Positions 20,400 to 30,409 of a stretch of DNA of 64,000 nt are shown piece after piece. This DNA comes from an uncultured delta proteobacterium (GTDB lineage: Bacteria; Desulfobacterota; Desulfobulbia; Desulfobulbales; Desulfurivibrionaceae), in the NCBI GenBank assembly GCA_903869265.1, contig CAIPYE010000015.1, forward strand, positions 124,001-188,000, given 5' to 3'. Within the stretch, counting starts at the first letter, position 1. Each line of letters begins with the position of its first letter. The position numbers and the translations under genes were made by a program. Below the pieces are notes generated by a model. The model was given only the letters and a program-made list of their open reading frames with translations. It was not told the DNA's origin and did no database searches.

Positions 20400-22976
20400 A
20401 TGCAAAAAAAATTCTTCCGCAGACTCACAGAGATTCTCGGCCGCGACCGCATTGCTGCGTCCGACCTGGCGGCGCGGTTCCGCGCCTTCCAGGCAGTGCT
20501 GGACGGCAACAACCGTACCCTGGAAGCCATGACGGAGATGGGGGAGAAGCTCGGGGGTGACTATCTTTTTGATATAAATTACACAAAAAGCGCCTATGCC
20601 CATCTTCATGCGGCGATTTCCGACTCGCTCCGCAATTTCAATCTGCTCACCGACCATCAGTACCCCCAGCTCACCAATACCCTGACCCGCATCGACATCC
20701 TGGTGCAGCGGATGCTGTCCAGCGCCGGACCGCTTTCCGATCTCTTGCTGGTTTTCTACCCGGAGATTACCTGGGACCTGGCCGAAGAGGTTGGCGGCAA
20801 GAACTATCATCTGGCCGAAATGGCTAACAGCCTGCATCTGCGGGTTCCTGAAGCATTTGCCCTTACCATTGCAGCCTTTGCCTCTTTTCTGCGTCACAAC
20901 CACCTGGAAGGGCGGTTGACTGGCTTGGCCAACGGTGATGACGCCGACCTGACGGAATTGCGCGCCGCCATTCTCGCCGGGGATTTTCCCGATGATTTCA
21001 GGGCTTCGCTTGCCTTTGCCCTGGAAAAGATGCGGGCCCGGTTGGGCGAGGGTGCAACCCTTGCGGTCCGCAGCAGCGCTGAGGAAGAAGACGGGGACTT
21101 CTCCTTTGCTGGCCAGTTCGAGACGGTGCTCAACGTGCCCTGTAGAGTTGATGCGGTTCTTAACGCCTATAAAGAGGTGGTGGCCAGCCTTTTTCAGGTC
21201 AACGCCACCGCCTACCAGCGTCAGCTTGGCTACGAACTCGGGAAGCTGAAAATGGCGGTGGGCTGCGTGGCCATGATCGAGGCGAGAACCAGCGGGGTCA
21301 TCTATACCGTCGCCTCGGGCAAGGACCGGGGCAGGATGGCGATCAGCGCCGCCTGGGGCTTGGGCAAGGGGGTGGTGGACGGCTTGATCGATGCCGATCT
21401 TTACACGGTGGCCAAGGGAGAGACGCCGCAGCTTGTCGAGCGCCGAATAGGCAACAAGGCGCAGATGGTGGTCAACCGGGGCAAGGAAGGAATCGAGACC
21501 CTGGAAACCCCGGCGGATCGGCGGCAAATTGCCTGCCTCAACGAGGCGGAGGTTCTTGACCTTGCCCGGCAGGCACAGGCCATCGAGACCCACTACAAGG
21601 CCCCACAGGATATAGAATGGGCCATTGATACGACCGGCCGGTGTTATATCCTCCAGGCTCGGGCTTTGCGGGTGGAGGAATCGGCTGAGGAGACGGCGCA
21701 AAGCCCCAAGGAGGCCGAGCTGGCAGGCTATCCGGTGTTGCTGCGCAACCAGGGGGTGGTGGTGCAGCGTGGCGCCACGGCGGGCAAGGTCTTTCTTTTG
21801 CAGCATCTCGATGAACTCGACAAGATTCCCAAGGGGTGTGTGCTGGTGGCCAGGCACGATTCACCCCTTTTTGTGCAGGCCATTCCTTTTTTAAACGCCA
21901 TCATCACCGATATCGGCTCCTCAACCAGCCACATGGCCTCCATCTGCCGCGAGTTCAATATCCCCACCGTGGTCAACACCGGCCAGGCCACCGCCGTGCT
22001 CAAACATGGTCGGGAAATCACTCTGCAGGCCAGGGAGGGCGGCGAGTTCGTCGTTTATGAAGGGATTGTCCAGAGCCTGCTTCGGGAGGAGCGGCAGACC
22101 GGAGCCAAGCTTCGGGAGCTCTATGAGTTTAGGCGGCAGAAATACATCATGCGCTATATTGCGCCGCTCAACCTGGTCAATCCCCTTGAGCAGGAATTTG
22201 TCCCGGAAAAGTGCAAAACCGTGCACGATCTCGTCCGCTTCATGCACGAAAAATCGGTGCAGGCGCTGGTGGCCAGTGCCGAACGGAAGGGGAGGGGTCT
22301 GGGCCGATTTTTTGGCGGGAAGAGCGCCTTGCACCGATTGGCCCTGCCCATTCCGGTTCAGCTCCTGGTGATCGATCTGGGTGGTGGCTTGCGCGGCGGG
22401 ATAGGCAAAAAGGAGGCGGATTTTGCCCAGGTTGCTTCTGTGCCGCTGCGGGCGGTGCTTGCGGGCATGCTTTCTCCCGGGGTTTGGCAAAGTGAGGGGG
22501 CAGCCCTGCGCGGCGCTGATCTGCTTTCCGGCATGACCAGGACGGCGGATATTACCGGGGGCGGGGCTGGCTTGGCCGGGCATAACGTGGCCATGGCAAG
22601 CAAGGAATATGTGAACATGAGCCTGCGCTTTGGGTACCACTTCAACATGCTGGACTGCTATTGCAGCGATACCCCGCGCAACAACCATATTTACTTCCGT
22701 TTTGTGGGCGGAGCCGCCGCCATCACCAATCGTTCCCGCCGCATCTCGCTCATGGCCCAGGTGCTGGCGGAATACGGCTTTGCCCTCAAGGCCAAGGGCG
22801 ATTTATTGGTTGGCCGCCTCTCCGGTCTGAGTCGAGAGGAAATTGAGAAGATTCTTGGCCAGATAGGCCGATTGATCGGTTATACCCGGCAGCTTGACGC
22901 CCGCCTTGATTCCGACGAGGCGGCCTCCACCCTTGCCCGCCGTTTTTTGGCTGGGGATTATCGTCTCGATCTTTGA
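20400..22976 (+). CDS. PEP-synthase-like ATP-grasp/phosphohistidine protein, paralog 4 of 4
   Basis: 858 aa, same architecture: helical module with VLDGNNRTLEAM, ATP-grasp (VGGKNYHL at 131, AVRSSAEEED at 222, PQDIEW), swivel domain with GSSTSHMA and His 511, and the unknown C-terminal domain with CKTVHDLVRFMHE, IDLGGGL, NMSLRFGYHFN and NHIYFRFVGG. It looks closest to paralog 1 in the helical module and swivel loop. It is the last gene of the cluster and converges on a minus-strand phosphatase 13 nt away. No good Shine-Dalgarno is visible, so translation may depend on the upstream receiver gene. Confidence 0.85.
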   Translation: MQKKFFRRLTEILGRDRIAASDLAARFRAFQAVLDGNNRTLEAMTEMGEKLGGDYLFDINYTKSAYAHLHAAISDSLRNFNLLTDHQYPQLTNTLTRIDILVQRMLSSAGPLSDLLLVFYPEITWDLAEEVGGKNYHLAEMANSLHLRVPEAFALTIAAFASFLRHNHLEGRLTGLANGDDADLTELRAAILAGDFPDDFRASLAFALEKMRARLGEGATLAVRSSAEEEDGDFSFAGQFETVLNVPCRVDAVLNAYKEVVASLFQVNATAYQRQLGYELGKLKMAVGCVAMIEARTSGVIYTVASGKDRGRMAISAAWGLGKGVVDGLIDADLYTVAKGETPQLVERRIGNKAQMVVNRGKEGIETLETPADRRQIACLNEAEVLDLARQAQAIETHYKAPQDIEWAIDTTGRCYILQARALRVEESAEETAQSPKEAELAGYPVLLRNQGVVVQRGATAGKVFLLQHLDELDKIPKGCVLVARHDSPLFVQAIPFLNAIITDIGSSTSHMASICREFNIPTVVNTGQATAVLKHGREITLQAREGGEFVVYEGIVQSLLREERQTGAKLRELYEFRRQKYIMRYIAPLNLVNPLEQEFVPEKCKTVHDLVRFMHEKSVQALVASAERKGRGLGRFFGGKSALHRLALPIPVQLLVIDLGGGLRGGIGKKEADFAQVASVPLRAVLAGMLSPGVWQSEGAALRGADLLSGMTRTADITGGGAGLAGHNVAMASKEYVNMSLRFGYHFNMLDCYCSDTPRNNHIYFRFVGGAAAITNRSRRISLMAQVLAEYGFALKAKGDLLVGRLSGLSREEIEKILGQIGRLIGYTRQLDARLDSDEAASTLARRFLAGDYRLDL

Positions 22977-22989
22977 TCCGTGCGAATGC

Positions 22990-23646
22990 TTAGGCTGCGT
23001 GATGGAAGCGGAGGCTCGGCAACTCCACCGCAGTGAGGAGATTGCCGTAGGCTGCGCCGGTGTCGATGCCGATCCGAAACGGGGTGACAAGGGGGGTGGC
23101 AAAGGAGTTGTGCCCGAAGATCACCCGCTTGCCGTAGTCGATATCGGTGCTCAAAAACGGTTCGCGGATCTCGCAGAGGTCGGAAATATCCTGGTCGGCC
23201 AAGGGTTGTCCCTGCCGCAGACCGGCATGGACAAAGATATACTCCTCTGTTTCCCAGTAGGGCAGCAGAGAATCGAGAAAGGCCCGGTGTTCGGGAGGCA
23301 TGAAGGCAAGGGAGGTGAGCTGGGAGAGGCTGACGCCTCCGTAGCTTTCCAGGGTATTTTCCAGGCCAAGGCCTCGCAGGTAGGGGAGCAGGGCCTGGTC
23401 CCCGGTCTTATGGTATTCGAGCAGCAGATATTCATGGTTGCCCATGAGCGGCACAATGCGCACCCCGTCCTGTTGTAAACGGCAGATCTGATCCAGCACC
23501 TCTTTGACCTGCGGTCCGCGGTCAAGATAATCTCCGAGAAAAACCAGGGTATCGTGCCTTGAATCAAAGGGAAGCCGGTCGAGCAGCAGCGAAAGCTTTG
23601 CTGCGCAGCCGTGGATGTCGCCAATGGCGAAGATCTTACCGTTCAT
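22990..23646 (-). CDS. Calcineurin-type metallophosphatase (PrpA/ApaH-like)
   Basis: 218 aa with every metal-binding motif of the phosphoprotein phosphatase/diadenosine tetraphosphatase family: GDIHG near residue 9, GDYLDRGP near 37, GNHE near 70, VHAG and a late GHN. The length fits single-domain Ser/Thr-type protein phosphatases such as PrpA or small ApaH-like enzymes, which hydrolyse phosphoesters using two metal ions. The exact substrate cannot be told from sequence. It converges on the end of the PEP-synthase-like cluster and may be unrelated to it. Confidence 0.9.
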   Translation of the reverse strand: MNGKIFAIGDIHGCAAKLSLLLDRLPFDSRHDTLVFLGDYLDRGPQVKEVLDQICRLQQDGVRIVPLMGNHEYLLLEYHKTGDQALLPYLRGLGLENTLESYGGVSLSQLTSLAFMPPEHRAFLDSLLPYWETEEYIFVHAGLRQGQPLADQDISDLCEIREPFLSTDIDYGKRVIFGHNSFATPLVTPFRIGIDTGAAYGNLLTAVELPSLRFHHAA

Positions 23647-23690
23647 GTGCGCTGTCCCGTGTGTCCCGTGAAGAAGTGAGCAAAGTCAGC

Positions 23691-24083
23691 TCAGGCGCAG
23701 TTTTTGTACCAAAAAGATGCCGCCATCCCATAAACGAAATTCAGGAGCAGCACAAGAAGCGGGGTCAGGAGCCCGGCCTTGAGGCCCAGAAGACCAAGCC
23801 CCATTTCCGGAAAGACCATGACGAACATCATGGTGGTGGGCGCCAGGCTCAGGAGAATGCCACGCAGGGCGGTTTTCTGCCGGAAAAACGGCAGGATCAG
23901 CAGCATGGCCCAGAGCCCGCCCCAGACCACACGGGGATAGAGCCAGGAGGCGGTGAATTGCGGACGCAGGTTGATGCCGAGCCAGGCCGTTATCCCGGCC
24001 TGACCCAAGATCCAGATATTGACGCTGTCGATGAGCGCGCCGAGGGCTCCGCCGGTGAAGGCGCCGCTGATTTTACGTACCAT
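23691..24083 (-). CDS. Small integral membrane protein, unknown
   Basis: 130 aa, almost all hydrophobic, with four probable membrane helices: near 5-25 (GAFTGGALGALIDSVNIWIL), 47-66, 72-95 and 102-122 (LLTPLLVLLLNFVYG). Arg/Lys pairs between helices support a real membrane protein rather than a chance frame. I do not recognise the family. It is read in the same direction as the pirin gene, 24 nt downstream of it, so it probably shares that transcript. Confidence 0.6.
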   Translation of the reverse strand: MVRKISGAFTGGALGALIDSVNIWILGQAGITAWLGINLRPQFTASWLYPRVVWGGLWAMLLILPFFRQKTALRGILLSLAPTTMMFVMVFPEMGLGLLGLKAGLLTPLLVLLLNFVYGMAASFWYKNCA

Positions 24084-24107
24084 GGGGATTCTCTTTTTTT
24101 AAACCTG

Positions 24108-24854
24108 TTAAAAGCGGCCGCCCCTCAGGGTATTTTTATCGTAACCCCAGCCCCGACAGGTGGGCAGGTCGATGAGAATAAAATCTGATTTTTTTTCCGC
24201 CTGCAGCACGAGGTTTTTTTCCAGGTCTATGCGTGCTTGGTATTTCGGCAGCAACCGGGTCCGGTTGACCACCAGATTGCCCGAGGTAAGATAGAGGAAG
24301 ATGCGGCGGTCTTCCGTGGTGTCGTAGCTGATGGCCCGGCCAGGATCAAGCTCGGCCCGGTAAATCGTGGCGTCGCTGTGAAAACGCACCACATTTTTGT
24401 GCCGTTGGCCCGAGGCGATGGGCAGTAATTGGTTGTGCCAGTCTTCTTTTTTGAAACTGCCCTGGTCATAGCTCGGGTGCAGACCGTGTTTGTCCGGATA
24501 GATCCAAATCTGATAAAAATGGACCGGCGCCTTGTCATTGTTGTATTCCGAGTGGGTGATGCCTGTGCCTGCGGACATGCGCTGGACATCGCCGGCCTTG
24601 ATGACGCTGGTGTTGTTCATGCTGTCTTTGTGGGTTATCTCGCCTTCAAGCACAATGGTGACAATCTCCATCTCCTCGTGGGGATGGGTGGGAAAACCCG
24701 TGCCGGGAACCACCACATCGTCGTTGAACACCCGGAGAGGGCCAAACTGGATGTTGTCCGGGGCGTAGTAGTCGGAAAAGGAAAAGAGCCAGTAGGTTTT
24801 AAGCCAGCCGAAATCGCTGAAATGACGGGCATCCCCGTCAATGGTTGTAATCAT
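24108..24854 (-). CDS. Pirin-family bicupin protein
   Basis: 248 aa from the ATG at 24854, two nt past the methyltransferase stop and behind AGGGGA. The N-terminal cupin has the pirin metal-ligand pattern THPHEEMEIVTIVLEG and SAGTGITHSEYN (His-His-His-Glu). The C-terminal cupin is degenerate, as in YhhW-type proteins. Some members are quercetin dioxygenases or redox-related regulators, but most are unassigned. A few residues (MPKGEIA) would be added by an upstream ATG at 24875 that overlaps the preceding gene. Confidence 0.9.
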   Translation of the reverse strand: MITTIDGDARHFSDFGWLKTYWLFSFSDYYAPDNIQFGPLRVFNDDVVVPGTGFPTHPHEEMEIVTIVLEGEITHKDSMNNTSVIKAGDVQRMSAGTGITHSEYNNDKAPVHFYQIWIYPDKHGLHPSYDQGSFKKEDWHNQLLPIASGQRHKNVVRFHSDATIYRAELDPGRAISYDTTEDRRIFLYLTSGNLVVNRTRLLPKYQARIDLEKNLVLQAEKKSDFILIDLPTCRGWGYDKNTLRGGRF

Positions 24855-24856
24855 CG

Positions 24857-25516
24857 CTATTTCCCCTTTCGGCACCAGGCAAGAAACACGGGGTACCCGC
24901 GCTTGTCGCCGTGTTCCCGCAGTTTTTCAATGGTGTGAATCTCTTGCACGCCAATGTCTTTGCCGCCGTTTTTTGCCAGAATGGCCCGAACCGCCTCCGG
25001 ACTGACTCCGTAATGGGCGACCCCTGTGTTGTCTTCATGAAAGGAGCCGTCTTCCGTGACCAGATCGGCAACGGCCAGATAGCCCCCCGGTTTCAGGGCG
25101 GCGAAAAATTGATCCAGCAGCGCTTCGATATCAGGGATATGATGCAGGGTCATGCTGCTTATTACCAGGTCAAAGTCCTTGTCCGGCAAGGGTGTTTGAG
25201 TCAGATCATGGACAAGGGTTTCAATGTTGTCGATCTTTTCTTCCCCGGCTTTTTGGCGGAGAACCTCCAGCATCTGCGGCGAGGTGTCAACGGCCTTGAT
25301 CGTTGCGACATGAGGGCTCAAGGCCCTGGAGACCATACCGGTGCCGCAGCCGTATTCGAGGACCTGCATGGTGCCGGCGAGGGGAATCGCCTGCTCTATC
25401 GCTTCGGCCACTTTGCGGGCAAGGGCGACGCGTTGGGGTTTTTCTTCCCAGGCTGTGGCAGCGTCGTCGAATCGTTTTACATTGTCGGCAAGAATGTGTT
25501 TTTGCTCGGAGGTCAT
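24857..25516 (-). CDS. Class I SAM-dependent methyltransferase
   Basis: 219 aa from ATG 25516. The Rossmann-fold methyltransferase motifs are clear: motif I VLEYGCGTGMVSR (SAM loop), acidic IKAVDTSP, LVHDL, motif IV DLVISSMTLHHI and a GGYLAVADL strand. The sequence resembles UbiE/small-molecule methyltransferases found with pirin genes. The frame stays open up to 25720, but those extra residues lack a good start and look non-coding. It is followed directly by the pirin gene. Confidence 0.88.
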   Translation of the reverse strand: MTSEQKHILADNVKRFDDAATAWEEKPQRVALARKVAEAIEQAIPLAGTMQVLEYGCGTGMVSRALSPHVATIKAVDTSPQMLEVLRQKAGEEKIDNIETLVHDLTQTPLPDKDFDLVISSMTLHHIPDIEALLDQFFAALKPGGYLAVADLVTEDGSFHEDNTGVAHYGVSPEAVRAILAKNGGKDIGVQEIHTIEKLREHGDKRGYPVFLAWCRKGK

Positions 25517-25728
25517 TGTGGTGAGTCCCAGTGTGTTGCTTTGAAAATACGAGGCATGGCCGAGTTGCTCGCGCCTGATTTTCCGCAAGGTAATCATTGT
25601 TTGAAATCTCGGCCAGCTTTTTTCCATTCGGAAGAAAACTGGGGTGGTGATGCGAGTGGAAAAAACGTACAATGCCTTAATAACGACGGTGCGGTAATGG
25701 AAAAAAAGACGCCTGGGCAAAAAAGATC

Positions 25729-27822
25729 ATGAAGGAAATTGTTCATTCCACCTTATTGGCTATTCGCCCCCTGTCATATCAGGGTGAGCAGCTTCTTCAG
25801 GGACGGTGGCCCGCCTTTCTGCAAGCCTTGCGCGCTCTCCTTGTTCAGGTGGGAATCGAGGCCCCGGAAAGCACCACTGAACTGATGCTTATTTATTATG
25901 ACGAGCCTTTTGCCGCTCTGAGCACCTTTGTCGAAAGCTTGGAGTCTCTCAAAAAACACCAGTGGCAAGCAGATTGGGGCGCGGTTCCCGTTCAGGTTAT
26001 TCTGCATCTGCATCGAAAAAAAGATCCGCCTGTTGAATTCGCCGAGACAACATCTTCGGTCTGGGGTGTGGCGCAACAGGAAATTCTCCATGTGACCCGG
26101 GCGCTGAAACTTCAGTGGGAGCAGCTTTTTGCCGGCAAAAAGCTGCCTGCCCATCAATTTATTGATGTTGGAGACGGGTTGTTTCAGCTGTGTTTTTCCG
26201 GCGATCTCAGCGAATTGAAACGCGCCCGGCTTTTCACCGGCAGGTTTCTCGCGGCCAAGGGCACCTGCGCAGAGTGTTTTTATTGCGGCATGTCCAACCA
26301 TACCCCGGCCCATTGCCCAAGCAAACAGCTGACCATGGAGACCCGCGGCCTTAATTTGGTCGGCTACCTGCCGCTTGCAAAAATCGACAGCCTGTTCAAG
26401 CGGGTCATGGCCGAGCAGAAAAAAATGGCGGAGCTGTTGGCCACCAACATCGACGCCGGTCAAATCCGGAATGATCCAGCCTTACAGGTGTATGTCGCTT
26501 ATTTTGACATGTATCTCATCTATCAGCCTCGGTTTCTGGCCTATTCCGCTTTTTCCCTGCTTTCCTCCTGGGACGGCGGCGGAAAAACCAGCAGGGTCAA
26601 TGTGGACAGCCGTAATCTGCATGCCGGGTTCGATTGCCTGCGGGTTGGTCAGTACAAGCAGGCCTTTGATTTCATGAAGGCAGAAAGTCAGGGCTTGGGA
26701 GGCAAGCAGTTCTACGCCACCCTTGGCCAGGCTTTTGTTGCCCTGGAGCGCGGACGGATGGGGGATATGGCCCATTTTCTGCAAATGGCGAACAGCACGG
26801 CCAGCACGGAAAAAGAGAAAATCTATGTCACTCTTGTTTTTGCCAGATTTCACAGGCTGACTGGCCAAAACTGGAAGGCTGAACAAATAGTGAGCTCGGT
26901 AGCCAATCTCTATGCCGATTGTGCGGAGATCCAATACAGCCTTGTTCAGGCGAAGGTCCATGAAGGACTTGGACCGCAGCAGATGCAGGTGCTCCGCAAG
27001 CTGGCTGCCGGAGATCGCCGGTATTTCATGATCGCCCTCATGGACCCGGCCCTGTTGGCGGCCAACAGCATGGTGGAGAACGTGCTTTCCGGGTTGCTCG
27101 AACTGAAAAACAAAGAAGCCGGGGAGAACCTGGCCGAAGCGCAAAAGGCTTGTGCGCAGTTGCAGGCTTGGTTCGGCGAGGTGGAAGACGCGGAACTGCG
27201 GACCAATCTTTCCCTGCTGGCCAACCTGGAAGAACAGTTCCAGCGCAACGGCGTCTATGATGTTCTTGACGTCGCGGATCGGGCCAAATCCTTGGGCGTG
27301 GCCTGCCCCCGTCTGCGCGAGGCAAGGCTTGAGGATCTGAATATCAAGGTGGATGCGGCGGCCATCCTCTGGGCGGATTACAACATCTTCTGGCAAGAGT
27401 ATCCCTACCAAACTTTTTTTCAGGATTTTAAAAATTTCCTCTTTGCCGGCAAGAGGAAATTTGTCGAAGCCAGAAGCATTGCCGGCGAAAGTCTGGCAGA
27501 AGCCAGGGGGCGTCTGCATGCAGGCCAGAGTCAGGTTGAGCTTCTGGCGGGATTGGTCGACCGAATGCTGAAGGTGAGACTGGCGCTGGACACCCTGTCG
27601 ATGTTTTGCAAAAAGCTGATTATGGCGGAGTTGGTGTTCAGCGTGATCGCATTTCTCTCTCTGCCGCTCATCACCATCGCGCTCTCGGGTGTGCTTAACC
27701 AGGAGATTGTCCGTTTGGCGAGAAATCCCCAGATACAGAAGGGCTGTATGGTGGTTCTCACCCTGTTTTTGGCGCCATTTTTCGCCTTGGCTCTCACCAT
27801 CCGTTCGATGTCCGAACGGTGA
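25729..27822 (+). CDS. Large membrane-anchored protein with CCHC zinc knuckle and helical repeats
   Basis: 697 aa, not recognised as a named family. Residues 183-196 ([14 protein letters not shown]) match the C-x2-C-x4-H-x4-C zinc knuckle exactly, preceded by another Cys at 180. The middle (about 300-420) has TPR-like helical pairs ([29 protein letters not shown]). Two hydrophobic helices near the C-terminus (about 630-650 and 670-690) anchor it in the membrane, leaving the knuckle and repeats on one side, probably cytoplasmic. Start ATG 25729. The next gene begins 22 nt downstream, so they may be co-transcribed. An adaptor binding protein or RNA is possible but unproven. Confidence 0.72.
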   Translation: MKEIVHSTLLAIRPLSYQGEQLLQGRWPAFLQALRALLVQVGIEAPESTTELMLIYYDEPFAALSTFVESLESLKKHQWQADWGAVPVQVILHLHRKKDPPVEFAETTSSVWGVAQQEILHVTRALKLQWEQLFAGKKLPAHQFIDVGDGLFQLCFSGDLSELKRARLFTGRFLAAKGTCAECFYCGMSNHTPAHCPSKQLTMETRGLNLVGYLPLAKIDSLFKRVMAEQKKMAELLATNIDAGQIRNDPALQVYVAYFDMYLIYQPRFLAYSAFSLLSSWDGGGKTSRVNVDSRNLHAGFDCLRVGQYKQAFDFMKAESQGLGGKQFYATLGQAFVALERGRMGDMAHFLQMANSTASTEKEKIYVTLVFARFHRLTGQNWKAEQIVSSVANLYADCAEIQYSLVQAKVHEGLGPQQMQVLRKLAAGDRRYFMIALMDPALLAANSMVENVLSGLLELKNKEAGENLAEAQKACAQLQAWFGEVEDAELRTNLSLLANLEEQFQRNGVYDVLDVADRAKSLGVACPRLREARLEDLNIKVDAAAILWADYNIFWQEYPYQTFFQDFKNFLFAGKRKFVEARSIAGESLAEARGRLHAGQSQVELLAGLVDRMLKVRLALDTLSMFCKKLIMAELVFSVIAFLSLPLITIALSGVLNQEIVRLARNPQIQKGCMVVLTLFLAPFFALALTIRSMSER

Positions 27823-27844
27823 TGGCGAGAGAGCAGGTAATACC

Positions 27845-30172
27845 ATGAATCCACGGGGGCAAAGACTCCTGTCCGCCGGGCGGCGGGGCAGGATGGAGGG
27901 AAAACATGCAGGAGCGGCCTGTCTTGTCTGTCTGCTGCTCCTGTCGACATCATGTTCCAGGCCGGAGCTTTTTGCCCGGCAAGGGGAGGTACCAATGGCA
28001 GCCACCACGACCATGCAAACCTTTGTCGACCAGCAACTTGCCCAAGGGAAAAAGCCCAACCGGCTCGTCACTGAAAAAAGCCCCTACCTCCTCCAGCATG
28101 CCTTCAACCCCGTGGCTTGGTTTCCCTGGGGAGAGGAACCCTTTGCCCTGGCGCGCAAGGAGAACAAGCCGATTTTTCTTTCCATCGGCTATTCCACCTG
28201 CCACTGGTGTCATGTCATGGCCCATGAATCCTTTGAAAACCCGGAAGTGGCCCGGCTCCTCAATGAAAATTTTATCTGCATCAAAGTGGATCGCGAGGAA
28301 CGGCCCGATCTTGATCAAATTTACATGGCTGCGGTACAGGCTCTGACCGGCCATGGCGGCTGGCCCATGTCGGTGTTTCTCACCCCGGATTTGCGCCCTT
28401 TTTACGGGGGCACCTATTTCCCGCCCGAACCCCGGCAAGGCATGCCAGGCTTTGCCGAGGTGCTTGTCGCGGTGCACGATGCCTGGCGCGACCGGCCCGA
28501 GAAGATTCTTGAGTCGGCGGCCAATATTACCGACCATATCCGCCAGAAGGGTGCGGATTCCGGGGCAGGGAAGATCGAAGCGGATATCTTTGCCAAGGCG
28601 TTTAAGCAGATTGGAGCGGAGTACGACGCAGAGTTCGGCGGCTTTGGCCGGGCGCCCAAATTCCCTCGGCCCGTGCTGTTCAACTTTTTGCTCCGTCATG
28701 CCGCCCGTACCGGCGAACCCCAGGCCATGGACATGACCTATGTGACCCTGCGCAAGATGGCGGCGGGCGGGATGTACGACCACATCGGCGGCGGTTTTCA
28801 CCGCTATTCGGTGGATGGTCAGTGGCGGGTGCCCCATTTTGAAAAGATGCTCTACGACCAGGCCCAACTCGCGGTCAGTTATCTCGAGGCCTTCCAGTTG
28901 GGGCAGGACCCTTTTTACGCCAATGTCGCCCACGACATTCTCGATTATGTCCTGCGGGACATGACCAGCCCGGAAGGGGGGTTTTACTCGGCAGAGGATG
29001 CCGACAGCGTCCAGGCGGGAAATCTTGAGGTTCATGGGGAAGGGTTATTTTATCTCTGGACCAAAGAGGAGATCATTTCCATCCTCGGCAAGGAGCACGG
29101 GGAGATTTTTTCTTACCATTACGGTGTCCAGGAGACCGGCAATGCCCTGGCCGACCCGCAGAATGAATTCGTCGGGAAAAATATCCTCTATGTCGCCCAT
29201 CCTCTTGCCGAGACCGCCGAACGGTTCCGCCTGCCGGAGGAAGAGCTTTCCCGCCTGCTGGAGCGCTCCCGGCAGAAACTCCATGCGGTAAGGGAACAAC
29301 GACCAAAGCCGCACCTCGACGACAAGATCATCACCTCCTGGAACGGCCACATGATCAGCGCCCTTGCCCGTGCGTCCCAAGTGCTGGGCGAGAAGCGCTA
29401 CCTGGCGGCGGCTGAACGGGCCGCCGGTTTCATCCGGGCCAGGCTGTATGATTCTGATTCCGGCACGCTCTTCCGGCGCTATCGGGATCAGGAGGCCGGT
29501 CTTGCCGGGCAGCTTGACGACTATGCCTTTCTGGTCAACGGTCTTCTTGACCTCTACGAGGCATCCTTTGACATTACTTGGCTGCAACTGGCCATGGCCT
29601 TGACGGAAAAGCAGATTGCCCTGTTCGCGGATGAGGCCCAAGGCGGTTTTTTTGAAACCTCCGGGACCGATCGTTCCGTGCTGGTCCGCCTTAAGGGTGA
29701 TTATGACGGGGCCGAGCCCACGGGCAACTCCATAAGCGCCCTCAATCTTCTTCGCCTTGCCTGGATAACCGGCAATGAAGATTGGCTCAAGCGAGCCGGG
29801 GCGACCATCGACGCCTTTGGCGGGCGATTGAACGACTATCCTCCCATTCTGCCGCAGATGCTGGTGGCCCATGAGTTCCAGGGGAGCAAACCCCGCCAGT
29901 TCGTGGTTGTCGGCAAGCTTGGCCGACCGGATACCGAGATCATGCTCGTCATGATCCGCAAACGCTTTTTGCCCGGCAAGATCGTGCTGCTGGCCGATGG
30001 CGGGCCGGGCCAAGAATTTCTCCGGCAATATCAGCCGATGCTGGAAGAACTGACACAACAGGAGAACAAAACCACGGTGTATCTCTGTGAAAATTTCAGC
30101 TGCCAACTGCCAACCGCTGATCTGGCGGAATTGGCAAAACGGCTTGAGGCAATGGAAAAAACTCCGCGATAA
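27845..30172 (+). CDS. YyaL/DUF255-type thioredoxin-domain lipoprotein
   Basis: 775 aa. Hydrophobic signal ending LLLLSTSC gives a lipobox, so the protein is probably lipid-anchored. The thioredoxin-like DUF255 domain follows ([16 protein letters not shown]; redox motif [38 protein letters not shown]), then an alpha/alpha-barrel region like six-hairpin glycosidases and N-acylglucosamine epimerases ([35 protein letters not shown]). Family length and order match YyaL/SSP411 proteins, whose activity is not established. ATG 27845 is used; 27893 is a second candidate just before the signal peptide. Confidence 0.88.
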   Translation: MNPRGQRLLSAGRRGRMEGKHAGAACLVCLLLLSTSCSRPELFARQGEVPMAATTTMQTFVDQQLAQGKKPNRLVTEKSPYLLQHAFNPVAWFPWGEEPFALARKENKPIFLSIGYSTCHWCHVMAHESFENPEVARLLNENFICIKVDREERPDLDQIYMAAVQALTGHGGWPMSVFLTPDLRPFYGGTYFPPEPRQGMPGFAEVLVAVHDAWRDRPEKILESAANITDHIRQKGADSGAGKIEADIFAKAFKQIGAEYDAEFGGFGRAPKFPRPVLFNFLLRHAARTGEPQAMDMTYVTLRKMAAGGMYDHIGGGFHRYSVDGQWRVPHFEKMLYDQAQLAVSYLEAFQLGQDPFYANVAHDILDYVLRDMTSPEGGFYSAEDADSVQAGNLEVHGEGLFYLWTKEEIISILGKEHGEIFSYHYGVQETGNALADPQNEFVGKNILYVAHPLAETAERFRLPEEELSRLLERSRQKLHAVREQRPKPHLDDKIITSWNGHMISALARASQVLGEKRYLAAAERAAGFIRARLYDSDSGTLFRRYRDQEAGLAGQLDDYAFLVNGLLDLYEASFDITWLQLAMALTEKQIALFADEAQGGFFETSGTDRSVLVRLKGDYDGAEPTGNSISALNLLRLAWITGNEDWLKRAGATIDAFGGRLNDYPPILPQMLVAHEFQGSKPRQFVVVGKLGRPDTEIMLVMIRKRFLPGKIVLLADGGPGQEFLRQYQPMLEELTQQENKTTVYLCENFSCQLPTADLAELAKRLEAMEKTPR

Positions 30173-30268
30173 GCCAATAAATTTTCTGAGGGGAAGCGCA
30201 ATCCAGCGCCCGGTGGTTGCGCTTGCTTGTCACGAACCTGCAACCTCCTGAAAAACCTTCTGTTTTTC

Positions 30269-30298
30269 TTGACTTTTTTTTAGGATCACGCCTAATAT
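30269..30298 (+). promoter_or_regulatory. Sigma-70-type promoter for the cheX gene
   Basis: TTGACT (30269-30274) and TAATAT (30293-30298) are separated by 18 bp including a T-run. Initiation near 30305 would leave a leader of about 105 nt before the ATG at 30410. The match is good but rests on motif alone. Confidence 0.55.
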
Positions 30299-30409
30299 TG
30301 GTGTACGATGTTGAAGAGATGGCCTGCGTATGAGGGTTTTTGGCAGGCGAGAAAATTATGCCCGGTTTTTTGGGAGCCGGATGTTTGAACGATACTTGAT
30401 AGGGGACTT

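Noticed and set aside
5969-22976. Annotating the four paralogs as ordinary PEP synthase (ppsA) or PPDK.
   Set aside because: The ATP-grasp and His domains match, but the PEP/pyruvate-binding barrel motifs are absent and a different conserved domain is present, so PEP synthesis is not supported.
25517-25720. A 68-residue N-terminal extension of the methyltransferase at 24857.
   Set aside because: It lies in the divergent promoter region and does not resemble the family; ATG 25516 gives the usual length.
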